From Prolixibacteraceae bacterium (lineage in GTDB: Bacteria > Bacteroidota > Bacteroidia > Bacteroidales > Prolixibacteraceae): a stretch of 56,774 bases of DNA. The DNA is taken from positions 1-56,774 of the forward strand of contig JABGRN010000026.1 in NCBI GenBank assembly GCA_018648265.1. The letters run 5' to 3'. The stretch's first letter is position 1, and each line of letters opens with the position of its first letter. Position numbers and translations under genes: made by a program. Of this stretch, positions 1 to 7,695 are shown piece by piece. The notes beneath the pieces were generated by a model. That model was given only the letters and a program-made list of their open reading frames with translations. It made no database searches and was not told where the DNA came from.

Positions 1-321
1 AGCCTGAAAATTTGTATTTTACGAATTTATTCAGAGCTTTTAAATAAGTGGGCACGTGCTCATGCTGGGCACACATAATGTGTATAATTCATAAGGGTTC
101 CAGAGGTTTTCGGGCGGTATTACCCGCTTCAATTTTTAGTGGTAACTTAATAGGTTTTTGCTCCGCAATCCCTTACGAAATCATACACTCAACGTTAGCA
201 TTAATTTAGAGAGATCCCGAACATAGGCAATATTTTCTTCCAAAAAAACTATTAAAATTTTGTAGAATAAAAGGATTTACTAATTTTACGTTTCGATAAT
301 TGTCGAATTATAAAATTAATT
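1..321. other. Intergenic region upstream of the ArsR gene
   Basis: I see no credible gene here. The stretch holds short imperfect palindromes (for example around 110-131) and, from 259 onward, the promoter and operator of the ArsR gene listed separately. The word AACGTTAGC at 191-199 recalls the right end of integron attC sites, but no full attC structure could be traced. The left end may be the tail of an element that continues outside the window. Confidence 0.5.
259..307 (+). promoter_or_regulatory. Promoter and palindromic operator of the ArsR-family gene
   Basis: TTTG at 259-262 and TAATTTTA at 281-288 fit a Bacteroidota -33/-7 pair (TTTG, TAnnTTTG) with an 18-bp gap. Immediately after the -7 box, 292-307 reads TTCGATAATTGTCGAA, a 16-bp palindrome with one mismatched pair. 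It covers the expected transcription start and ends 14 bases before the ATG at 322. This is the arrangement expected of an autorepressed ArsR gene. A related copy follows the gene at 634-649. Confidence 0.55.
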
Positions 322-615
322 ATGGAAACAAATAGAGTTGTAAAAGTAATGAAAGCCCTTTCCAATAAAAATCGATTTGAGATTTTTATGGAAATTTATA
401 AGACAAATAAACAAGCAACTTATGAAGACGAAGAGTGTTTTATTTATGAGTTTATGATGAAAAAACTCAAAATTGGAGCTCCAACAATGTCACACCATTT
501 GAAAGAATTGGCAAATGCAGATTTAATAGTTACTGAAAAAAGAGGAAAAAACATCATTGCAAGAATTAATGAAGAAACAGTAACTGAACTTGGGAACTTA
601 TTACGGTTAGAGTAA
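322..615 (+). CDS. ArsR-family winged-helix transcriptional repressor
   Basis: This 97-residue protein has the size and layout of a minimal ArsR winged-helix repressor: an N-terminal helix with LSNKNRFEIFMEI, then a recognition-helix region with PTMSHHLKELANADLI, then a wing with EKRGKNIIARIN. It should bind DNA as a dimer and repress its own operon. The CxC metal site of classical arsenic or cadmium sensors is absent (only one Cys, near residue 39), so the inducer is probably not a thiol-bound metal and is unknown. Matching palindromes lie just upstream (292-307) and downstream (634-649) of the gene, the second in front of the broken membrane-protein gene. The family call is confident; the signal is not known. 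Confidence 0.85.
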   Translation: METNRVVKVMKALSNKNRFEIFMEIYKTNKQATYEDEECFIYEFMMKKLKIGAPTMSHHLKELANADLIVTEKRGKNIIARINEETVTELGNLLRLE

Positions 616-633
616 AAAAATTTAGAAACACAT

Positions 634-649
634 TTCGATACTTGCCGAA
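634..649 (+). promoter_or_regulatory. Second ArsR-type operator, before the broken membrane-protein gene
   Basis: TTCGATACTTGCCGAA repeats the half-sites of the upstream operator (TTCGATA on the left, TTCGGCA read from the right). It lies in the 50-bp gap between the ArsR stop codon and the interrupted gene at 667. The shared half-site argues that the same repressor controls both genes. The centre is less symmetric than in the upstream copy, so binding may be weaker. Confidence 0.5.
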
Positions 650-818
650 TTTTGAATAAATAAAATATAAAAACTGATTTTATACAACATACTATCGATT
701 GGTATAAGGGAGAAAGCATAGAAGGTGGAATGGTGATTATTTGGGGAGTATTTCTACTGATTATGTCCTTATATTTTTTTGTAAATGACAGATTTAATTC
801 TACACATCAACTTATTAT

Positions 819-940
819 ACCAATTGTACTTTGAAATGCCGCATGGCAATTTCGAAGTTTATAATGGTTAATGCCGATACTACAACAAAGGAGTATGCTG
901 AGTAAAACGAAAGTATGCGACATTTGGTTGTTAAATCGGT
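819..940 (+). mobile_element. 122-bp MITE-like element, copy 1
   Basis: The element runs from ACCAATTGTAC to TTAAATCGGT. Its termini form an imperfect inverted repeat of about 26 bp (ACCRATT, then AAATGYCGCAT), with 18 of 26 positions matching by eye. ATTAT flanks it on both sides (814-818 and 941-945). It is nearly identical to the copies at 1271-1392 and 48909-49030. It has no room for a transposase, so it must be moved in trans. Insertion here interrupts the membrane-protein gene. Confidence 0.85.
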
Positions 941-1270
941 ATTATACCACTTCTTATTGCTGGTTCCATATGGTTTAGTGCAGCAAGTGTTGGTTTTGTT
1001 CTTAATAATAAGCGCTTAGAAAAAGCTAAAATTGAATATAGTCAGGATTATGAAAGATTTATTAAAAATGAAAAAATTCGAGTAGGAAAATATATTGGCT
1101 CATATAAATATCTTTTAATTGGTTGGAGTATCGCAATAATTCTAGGCTTGGCATTATTTAATTTTACCAATGGTTCACTTTCAAGAGCAATTGGGTTAAG
1201 CATAATCCTCTTTTCGATTATGGGACTGATTGTAGATTTAACATCAGAACAAAATGCTACGGCATATTAT

Positions 1271-1392
1271 ACCAATTGTACTTTGAAATGCCGCATGGCA
1301 ATTTCGGAGTTTATAATGGTTAATGCCGATACTACAACAAAGGAGTATGCTGAGTAAAACGAAAGTATGCGACATTTGGTTGTTAAATCGGT
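1271..1392 (+). mobile_element. 122-bp MITE-like element, copy 2
   Basis: Same length, orientation and termini as copy 1, from which it differs at a single position by eye (TTTCGGAG against TTTCGAAG). It is flanked by ATTAT at 1266-1270 and 1393-1397. It interrupts the last dozen codons of the same membrane-protein gene; deleting the element and one ATTAT restores the C-terminal frame. Confidence 0.85.
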
Positions 1393-1432
1393 ATTATAAA
1401 CAAATTCAACACTTCATTCATATTCAAAACCA

Positions 1433-1516
1433 ATGAAAAGGATATTTAAAATGATAGGAATGCGTATAGCATCAACAGTTGGACTTGTATTAATTGTGGG
1501 AACGTTTTTTTCATGA
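1433..1516 (+). pseudogene. 27-codon remnant of a gene coupled to the broken membrane-protein gene
   Basis: ATG at 1433 overlaps the TGA of the restored upstream gene as ATGA. It encodes MKRIFKMIGMRIASTVGLVL followed by a short hydrophobic run before TGA. This looks like the signal or anchor segment of a longer exported protein that has been cut off. The convergent sulfatase gene ends only 20 bases further on. The original function cannot be recognised. Confidence 0.35.
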
Positions 1517-1535
1517 TAAACCAGTTTTAATTGTC

Positions 1536-3029
1536 TTAATCATCTCCTTTTATTTCCAGAAATTCTGCTTCGAGTTTTGCAGCAACTTCAATTTCCTTAT
1601 CAATTAAATTATCCGATTCTGTTAAATCGTTTTCAATATCATAAAGTTGGTAGGGTTTCTGAAAAGGTGTTCCAACCGGTTTTGTGCGTGCGCCCGAACC
1701 ATCTCCCAAAATCATTTTCCAATTCTCTTTACGAATTGCAAACATTCCCTTTCCACCCGAATGATGAATAACAGGTGGTCTGTTTACATACTCTTTTTCT
1801 CCTGTAATTATTGAGAAAAAGCTATAACTATCTTCAGCATTTCCTTTAGGTTTTACACCTCCAGTTAGTTCAACAATGGTTTCAAAAATATCAGTCAGGC
1901 AAATTGTTTCATCCACTTTTTTTCCCACTGAAATTTTTGCAGGCCATCGTACAATAAACGGCACTCTGTGTCCTCCTTCATAAGTATCGCCCTTTATTCC
2001 GCGAAGCAAACTGTTTGCCTTATGGTTACTGGCATTGTAGTACGCCAGAGTTTCGTCTGTTACATGATCGGGCTCATTGCCGGAATCAATACGGTACATT
2101 GCTGAACCATTATCGCTGGCAAAAATTACAAGGGTATTTTCATCAATATTTAACTCTTCCAGAAGGTTAAATATCTCTCCGGCAGTCCAGTCAATTTGTG
2201 TAACAAAATCGCCATACAAACCTTTCCCCGAAATTCCTATAAATTTTTCACTTGGACTAACAGGTTTGTGAGGCGCAGTAAGCGGGAAATACAGAAAAAA
2301 TGGTTTTTGGGATTTTGATTCCCTTTTTATAAAACCTTTGGCTTCAAGTAGCAAATCATCTAATACCTGATCGAATTCCAGACTTTTTGATTTTAAACCT
2401 TCTCTCCAAAAATGTGGGAATTTTGTAGTTGGCACTGAATCAAATTCAGTATCAACCACCTCGTAATTTCGAACATAAAGGTAGGGTTCAAAATCCAAAG
2501 ATGCCGGATGTACAAATGAATAGTCAAAGCCATTATTATTGGGCGAGCTGTACAATTTTTGGGTTAAATCAAATCCGTTTTCCACACCTTCATTATCGCC
2601 TATATTATTCTGAAAACCTAATCCCAGATGCCACTTGCCAACAATACCAGTTCTGTATCCTTTTGTTTTCAGATAATCAGCAATTGTTTGCCGGTCTTCT
2701 TTAATCAATGGTGCGTCATATCCTCTTAACACGCCTCTTTTTAATGAAGTCCTCCAGCAATATCTTCCAGTTAATAATCCATATCTTGTTGGTGTACAAA
2801 TGGATGAAGGTGTGTGGGCATCCATAAACATTAACCCTTCCTCCGATAGTTTATTTAAATTTGGAGTTGGGATTTCGGATTCGGAATTAAAAGCCTGAAC
2901 ATCTCCATATCCCATATCATCTGCTAAAATGATGATTATATTGGGATAATCTGGCTTTTGTTCTGTACACGAAAAGAAGATAGTTGCTACTATCAATAAA
3001 ACAAACGTTTTTAAAATTCTATTCATCAT
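1536..3029 (-). CDS. Cys-type family S1 sulfatase, lipoprotein
   Basis: This protein of 497 residues hydrolyses sulfate esters, probably on a glycan. The lipobox FFSC places the lipid anchor at Cys21. The metal-binding start IILADDMGYGD (Asp37, Asp38) and the formylglycine signature CTPTR with Cys78 are in the usual S1 positions, followed by LLTGRY. The later FASDNGS motif supplies further metal ligands. Length is normal for an arylsulfatase A-type enzyme. The Cys must be converted to formylglycine by an anaerobic maturase (anSME) that is not in this window. It is the last gene of the minus-strand glycan cluster. The exact substrate is not readable from sequence alone. Confidence 0.9.
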   Translation of the reverse strand: MMNRILKTFVLLIVATIFFSCTEQKPDYPNIIIILADDMGYGDVQAFNSESEIPTPNLNKLSEEGLMFMDAHTPSSICTPTRYGLLTGRYCWRTSLKRGVLRGYDAPLIKEDRQTIADYLKTKGYRTGIVGKWHLGLGFQNNIGDNEGVENGFDLTQKLYSSPNNNGFDYSFVHPASLDFEPYLYVRNYEVVDTEFDSVPTTKFPHFWREGLKSKSLEFDQVLDDLLLEAKGFIKRESKSQKPFFLYFPLTAPHKPVSPSEKFIGISGKGLYGDFVTQIDWTAGEIFNLLEELNIDENTLVIFASDNGSAMYRIDSGNEPDHVTDETLAYYNASNHKANSLLRGIKGDTYEGGHRVPFIVRWPAKISVGKKVDETICLTDIFETIVELTGGVKPKGNAEDSYSFFSIITGEKEYVNRPPVIHHSGGKGMFAIRKENWKMILGDGSGARTKPVGTPFQKPYQLYDIENDLTESDNLIDKEIEVAAKLEAEFLEIKGDD

Positions 3030-3070
3030 TACACTTTTAACTCGTTAACATTAAGTATTTTACAATAAAC

Positions 3071-4333
3071 CTAATTTCTTTCGGGCATTTTTTTTGAAAA
3101 AGGAATCTCTCCCCGAAGCATTTTACCTGCCATTTTGGTTAGCCACAAATAATGATCGCTTGGAACTTCTTTTTCGATGGGTACAAAAATGCTTTTCCCA
3201 ACCGGAACTTTGTGTGCACATTTCATAATTGCCGTGCCTTCATCAATTTCATCAAACATGGCCACATAAAGCATTTCCGCGCCACTTTCAATGGCACCTG
3301 CTATTTGTTTCCAATAAAACTCACCTTTGTTTTTTGGTATTTTATCCGAGATTTCATTGGGTTTCATATTGTACCATGAGAATCCAGGAAAAACAGTTGG
3401 CGCGTATGATTTGCCATGTTCTTTACACCAAATAACATCGTCTATAATATTTTCCTGACGGTATTTTTCGTATGTTTTTTCGTTGTAACGACCAACTAGC
3501 CAAGGATGTACAACATCGGCCTGTTTGATAACTTCATGTAAGCGCGGATCTTTTCGGGTATCAGAGCCCAAAGTTCTCCAACGCGAAGGAATTCCAAGGT
3601 GGATTGAACAGCCTCCGTAAACCGGGTCATTTTTGAAAAAATCCATAATGTCAAATATTTCCGGAATATGCCCATGTTCCCGTCCGCTAGAACTAATTCC
3701 CCAAAAAGCAACTAAAGGTTTTTCATTGTGAAACAAATAGGTAGTTTTTTTACCTTGATTGGTAAGTTTAAGATCGTCAACCAAATGCTTCCAATCTTCC
3801 ATTACAAGCTTGTATTTACTGTCGTCCATACTTCCAATGTCGTACATCAAACTAATGGCTACTCCATATTTATTGGCAGCTTTTATGGCTGAAGCAAGTA
3901 CTTTATCGTTATGGTTTATTCTATTTTCGCTTGTAAGAACGGAGAAAAAACGCTGCATAAAAACGCCGTCAATACCATATTCTTTCATCCATCTAAAATG
4001 CAAATCAACTGTACTTTCGTCGAATGAAGAAAAAACATATGCAGGAGATCCGTCAGCAAATTTAAATGGCGTTTTGTATTTTACTTTGTATTCATCCATT
4101 TCCGGCCAATAATCAATTGTACAACTTCCATCTTCAAAAACGCCACCTTTACTGTAGTGTGTCCAACCCCGATCGGCACCATCGCCTTCACAATTAAACC
4201 AACCCTGGTAACCTGCCATAACCAGCCCTTTGTAACTCATAAATTTACTTTTTGTGGCGTGTCTTGTCTGACCTAAAACGTTGATAAATAATAGTAAAAC
4301 AAATAATTTGGTAAGAAGTATTTTAACTTTCAT
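3071..4333 (-). CDS. GH99/GH71-like glycoside hydrolase, exported
   Basis: This 420-residue protein has a cleavable-type signal peptide ending near VLGQ (residues 1-22). The mature part reads like the TIM-barrel GH99/GH71-like group often annotated as xylosidase-like: GYQGWFNCEGDG near residue 42, YGIDGVFMQRF near 119, and PTVFPGFSWYNM with FDEIDEGTAIMK toward the C-terminus. Acidic residues in the FDEIDEGT loop are candidate catalysts. It lies 41 bp before the terminal sulfatase, so it probably cleaves chains that sulfatases expose. The fold call is moderately sure. Linkage and substrate are not known. Confidence 0.65.
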   Translation of the reverse strand: MKVKILLTKLFVLLLFINVLGQTRHATKSKFMSYKGLVMAGYQGWFNCEGDGADRGWTHYSKGGVFEDGSCTIDYWPEMDEYKVKYKTPFKFADGSPAYVFSSFDESTVDLHFRWMKEYGIDGVFMQRFFSVLTSENRINHNDKVLASAIKAANKYGVAISLMYDIGSMDDSKYKLVMEDWKHLVDDLKLTNQGKKTTYLFHNEKPLVAFWGISSSGREHGHIPEIFDIMDFFKNDPVYGGCSIHLGIPSRWRTLGSDTRKDPRLHEVIKQADVVHPWLVGRYNEKTYEKYRQENIIDDVIWCKEHGKSYAPTVFPGFSWYNMKPNEISDKIPKNKGEFYWKQIAGAIESGAEMLYVAMFDEIDEGTAIMKCAHKVPVGKSIFVPIEKEVPSDHYLWLTKMAGKMLRGEIPFSKKMPERN

Positions 4334-4413
4334 AAATATCTATTATAAGATTCAACCAAAAAGAGTGCATAAATTATATTAAAAACACAGGTTTAATAGT
4401 ATTAGTATACTAT

Positions 4414-5499
4414 TTATTTCTGCCCAACATTACAGTTTTCCCTCAAGTATTTAATGCTGGCTAAAAGTTCCTTTTTCTGATGTTGGATATCAAACTCTTT
4501 CTTATTCATTCCAGCCGGGGATTTGTCAAGTTTCATTGGTTTGCCTTGCCTTACGAGTTTTAAAAAGTCCATAAGACCGGAAGCTTTCAAATCTGGAAAT
4601 CCATTCCAATATTCTGGTTTCAGATAAGGAATTGCACGAGGCGAATTTGAAATTATTTCAAGATGCATGGGTACTCCCGGACAGTTCTCACTTAGATATT
4701 CTGTAAAAAATTTAAAATCCATAATTCCTTTCCCCACTGCGGTCCACTGGAACATTGCACCATCTTCGGTACTCCAGATATTTACATCGCGAGCCTGACA
4801 GCATACGATATGCTTGCCAAGCAACTGCATGGCAACTTTCGGATCTTCCATACCATAAATTGCATTTCCGGGATCAAAAAAAGTACCGCAAATATCCGGT
4901 CCTGTTTTGTCGATTAGCTCAAGCAGTTCTTCTGAACGCATATCGCCGGCATGGTTTTCAAAAGCAAATTTTATTCCGGCATCCAGAACCGGTTTCCTGA
5001 AAGATTTCATCAGCTTGACAACCTCATCTATCTTTGGTTTTATTCCTCCTTCGGTATATCGGTCATCTAAAACACCAATACGAACACCTAAAATTGGCGA
5101 TTCAAGAATTTTGGCTGCATAAATACCTTTTTGTACAAGTTCTTTGGCATTCCCAAAACTATCAGAAAACCTTAGCGATTTTTCACTTATGCTACCAACC
5201 CCCACATAAATGCTAATATCATTAGCTTTCGCCAGATTCTTTAATTTTATTAGATGACTTTCTTCAAGACTTTCAAAGGGTTTTAAAGTATTAAACTGAA
5301 CAGAGTCGAGCTTGTGTTTAATTGCATATTCAATTACTTGCTGTGCACTGGGTCTCATTCCTCTCAATGAATGATTAGCAACTCCAAGAGGAATTCTCGA
5401 ATTATTACTTTCAAAAAAACTGCTTGTGGCAAATGTAGAAAGTGATTGTGTGGCCAGTAATCCCAGACCTGCGGTTTTCGCAAAAGTTCTTCTATGCAT
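4414..5499 (-). CDS. Xylose-isomerase-like TIM-barrel sugar isomerase/epimerase, exported
   Basis: The 361-residue protein begins MHRRTFAKTAGLGLLATQ, a Tat-like twin-arginine signal, so it probably acts folded in the periplasm. The rest is an AP_endonuc_2-type TIM barrel: GVANHSLRGMRPSA at the start, IYVGVGS in the middle, FENHAGDMRSEELLELI and TFFDPGNAIYGMEDP carrying the likely metal ligands Glu, His and Asp, and MHLEII near the end. Members of this family isomerise sugars or catalyse elimination of 3-keto glycosides together with Gfo/Idh/MocA and DUF1080 proteins, both of which are in this cluster. The start of this gene is 14 bp past the stop of the upstream sulfatase gene, which suggests co-transcription. 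Confidence 0.75.
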   Translation of the reverse strand: MHRRTFAKTAGLGLLATQSLSTFATSSFFESNNSRIPLGVANHSLRGMRPSAQQVIEYAIKHKLDSVQFNTLKPFESLEESHLIKLKNLAKANDISIYVGVGSISEKSLRFSDSFGNAKELVQKGIYAAKILESPILGVRIGVLDDRYTEGGIKPKIDEVVKLMKSFRKPVLDAGIKFAFENHAGDMRSEELLELIDKTGPDICGTFFDPGNAIYGMEDPKVAMQLLGKHIVCCQARDVNIWSTEDGAMFQWTAVGKGIMDFKFFTEYLSENCPGVPMHLEIISNSPRAIPYLKPEYWNGFPDLKASGLMDFLKLVRQGKPMKLDKSPAGMNKKEFDIQHQKKELLASIKYLRENCNVGQK

Positions 5500-5513
5500 G
5501 ATTCATTCTTGAT

Positions 5514-7100
5514 TTATTCCCGAATTAAAACTCTTTTCTCCACTCCCTCAACAAGCGAATAATTTACATCATTTAAATAATCCACTAATTTTGAACGTAA
5601 ATCCTCAGCAGTCGCTTTGTATTTAAAGCGTTCAGGATTTGACCCCAAAAGATTATTCATTTCATAAGGGTCATTTTTTAAATCGAAAAGTGCTTCAATA
5701 TTTTTCCCTCCGCTACGATGAGTTGTCATTAATTTCCATGTGTCGGTTCGAATCATAATTGACGGAACGCTTGCATTTTTCCACTGCCATTCAGAAACGG
5801 CGAAATCGTATTTTGGAGATTCTGTTCCTTCCATAACACCTTTTAGCGAATAACCGTCAGTTGCGATGTTTTTTAATCCTGCATAATCAAGAACAGTTGG
5901 AAAAATATTGAGTATAGAAACCGGTGTTGAAATTGTTTGTTCCGGTTTTATTTTACCCGGATAACGAATGATAAATGGTACGCGAACCGATTCTTCATAG
6001 AAATTAAATTTGCCACGCATACCATGCGAACCAAGCATTTCTCCGTGGTCAGACACAAATACAACCAACGTATTTTTTGTTAAATTTAACTCATCCAGTT
6101 TGCCAAGAATTTTCCCAACCCAATCATCTATTTCTGTTACAAAAGCGAAATAGTTGGCAACCATATATTTTACCTTCTCTTTGTCGTTATATGGATGTAT
6201 TTCTTTGCCTGGATTGTAGGGCGAATTTTCTCTTCTGTCTGCAATCGACAAAGATGTTACCATGTCATCGGCTTTGTACATTGATGCATAAGGTTCAGAG
6301 GGTGTAATAGGTACATGTGGGCAATGGAACGAAGAAGTTAGAATAAACTGCTCATCTTTCAATCGTTCTAATGCATCTATTGTTTGTCTGCCCTGAACCG
6401 CCGTAATTGTATATTCGGCTGGTAAATCGAGAACACCATGAATATCAGCCTGGCTTAAACGTTTCTCAAGTTCTTTTTCAGGAATCTCACCAGAATCCAT
6501 GTACTTATAATATCGGTCTGTAGGATCGAGTTTGTACGGTACTGTTCCACCATAAAAAGTAGTTTCATACAATTCGCCCTGTTTTAAAGGCCTCTTTTTC
6601 AACGTGTTTTTTACATACTGTACGTATAACGATTCCCAACGCATAATTGGCTCGGTACCAACCATTCCTTCTACCGAAGGATTCATATATACCCTTGCCA
6701 TGTGTTCAGGCGCATGAAATTTACCGGCATATTCTGAACGATATCCTCGCTTTACTAATATTTCGTCGAATGTAGGATAGTAACATTCACCTGTTTTTGC
6801 ATCCCTGTTTTCTCTAATTGTCGTGGTTTCTGTTAATCTTCCGGTTAAAATTGAAGTACGCGATGGAACGCAAACAGGACAAGCTGTTATGGCATGACTA
6901 AAATTTACACCTTCGCTTGCAAGCTTGTCTAAATTTGGTGTTATTATTTTTTTATTTCCTGAATATCCAACAGCATCCCAGGCTTGCTGGTCAGTCATAA
7001 TTATCAGGATATTTGGTTGATTTTCTATTTGAGCAAAGGAAGTTGCCAGCGTACTTACAAACAATATAATTAATAAGATTGATGATTTGACAATATTCAT
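5514..7100 (-). CDS. Cys-type family S1 sulfatase, periplasmic
   Basis: The protein has 528 residues and a signal peptide ending around SFAQ (residue 24). The formylglycine motif CVPSR has Cys77, and LTGR follows. The N-terminal metal site is MTDQQAWDAVGYSGN rather than the DD form, and VSDHGEMLGSHG supplies the second half of the site. The pattern is that of choline-sulfatase or heparan-type S1 subfamilies rather than arylsulfatase A. It needs anSME-type maturation from elsewhere. It sits between the cupin and the sugar isomerase genes on the same strand. The sulfatase call is firm; subfamily and substrate are open. Confidence 0.9.
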   Translation of the reverse strand: MNIVKSSILLIILFVSTLATSFAQIENQPNILIIMTDQQAWDAVGYSGNKKIITPNLDKLASEGVNFSHAITACPVCVPSRTSILTGRLTETTTIRENRDAKTGECYYPTFDEILVKRGYRSEYAGKFHAPEHMARVYMNPSVEGMVGTEPIMRWESLYVQYVKNTLKKRPLKQGELYETTFYGGTVPYKLDPTDRYYKYMDSGEIPEKELEKRLSQADIHGVLDLPAEYTITAVQGRQTIDALERLKDEQFILTSSFHCPHVPITPSEPYASMYKADDMVTSLSIADRRENSPYNPGKEIHPYNDKEKVKYMVANYFAFVTEIDDWVGKILGKLDELNLTKNTLVVFVSDHGEMLGSHGMRGKFNFYEESVRVPFIIRYPGKIKPEQTISTPVSILNIFPTVLDYAGLKNIATDGYSLKGVMEGTESPKYDFAVSEWQWKNASVPSIMIRTDTWKLMTTHRSGGKNIEALFDLKNDPYEMNNLLGSNPERFKYKATAEDLRSKLVDYLNDVNYSLVEGVEKRVLIRE

Positions 7101-7229
7101 ATTACGTTATTTTTTCTTTTTTTCAGTTAGCATTGGAATTTTCTTTTCCCTTTGGGATACCCATTTCGGAGCGCTTTTTTCGTACTTGCTTTTTTATATA
7201 CTATATCCTGGTTTTGAGGTGCGAGGTTA

Positions 7230-7673
7230 TTATTTATCCAAGTCGTATTTTTTGATTACCAGATATTTTAATTCAGTATCGCCGGCGTTGCTAATTCCGT
7301 GTTCAACATCTGCCGGGCAATACAAACTGGTGAAGGCTTCAACAACTTTTGTTTTCCCATCTAAATAGAATTTTGCCTTTCCTTCCAAAATAAAAAAGAA
7401 TTCATCTTCCGCGTGTTTATGAGGTGGATGAGTTGCCCCAAAAGGTTTGACAGCACTTAATTTCAATGTACGGCCATCAATAAATTCCTTATCGACAAAC
7501 CAAAATCTATGACCCGATTTTGTCTCATCAGATTTTTCTTCAGAATACTCATTCACACAATTTTCTATGGTGAATTCTTTTTCTGAAAGATTTACACTTT
7601 TTTTATCTTGTGCATTTACTAAGTGCGCCATTGCTACAAAAGCAACAACTACAATGATTTTAATTGGATACAT
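7230..7673 (-). CDS. Exported single-domain cupin protein
   Basis: This small protein of 147 residues has a signal peptide (AMAHLVNAQ, cleavage near 21-22) and one cupin barrel. The first cupin motif is HPPHKHAEDEFFFILEGKA, with two His and a Glu as metal ligands. The second is PADVEHGISNAGD with a ligand His. Single-domain cupins in polysaccharide clusters often act as sugar-binding or isomerase-type proteins, but no reaction can be read here. It lies 22 bp after the HEAT-sulfatase gene. The 129-bp gap downstream holds no gene. Confidence 0.8.
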   Translation of the reverse strand: MYPIKIIVVVAFVAMAHLVNAQDKKSVNLSEKEFTIENCVNEYSEEKSDETKSGHRFWFVDKEFIDGRTLKLSAVKPFGATHPPHKHAEDEFFFILEGKAKFYLDGKTKVVEAFTSLYCPADVEHGISNAGDTELKYLVIKKYDLDK

Positions 7674-7695
7674 TTTTCTATTTTTTTTACTATTC

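Larger units (their letters stand above)
667..1436 (+). pseudogene. Four-helix membrane protein gene broken by two MITE-like insertions
   Basis: Three coding pieces (667-818, 946-1270, 1398-1436) are separated by two copies of a 122-bp element, each flanked by ATTAT. Joining the pieces with one ATTAT kept at each site gives exactly 172 codons in one frame (171 residues plus stop), with four hydrophobic segments and a C-terminus reading TAYYKQIQHFIHIQNQ. The first codon is now ATA (667-669) where ATG would be expected; the next in-frame ATG is at 730. The intact protein probably belonged to a small Bacteroidota membrane family found beside ArsR genes (recalled, not searched). It is non-functional as it stands because each insertion carries stop codons. 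Its stop overlaps the next start as ATGA, so it was once translationally coupled. Confidence 0.8.

Noticed and set aside
191-199. AACGTTAGC as an integron attC end
   Set aside because: The 3' word is suggestive, but GTTAGCA does not fit GTTRRRY and no matching left half or integrase was found in the window.
1148-1357. 69-codon open frame starting at ATG 1148
   Set aside because: It is the middle of the interrupted membrane-protein gene running into the second MITE-like element; the C-terminal residues are element sequence.
7101-7229. Possible coding tail between the cupin and sulfatase genes (minus strand, APKWVSQREKKIPMLTEKKKK-like reading)
   Set aside because: Short, low-complexity, without a start codon and with stops in neighbouring frames; not strong enough to call a gene remnant.
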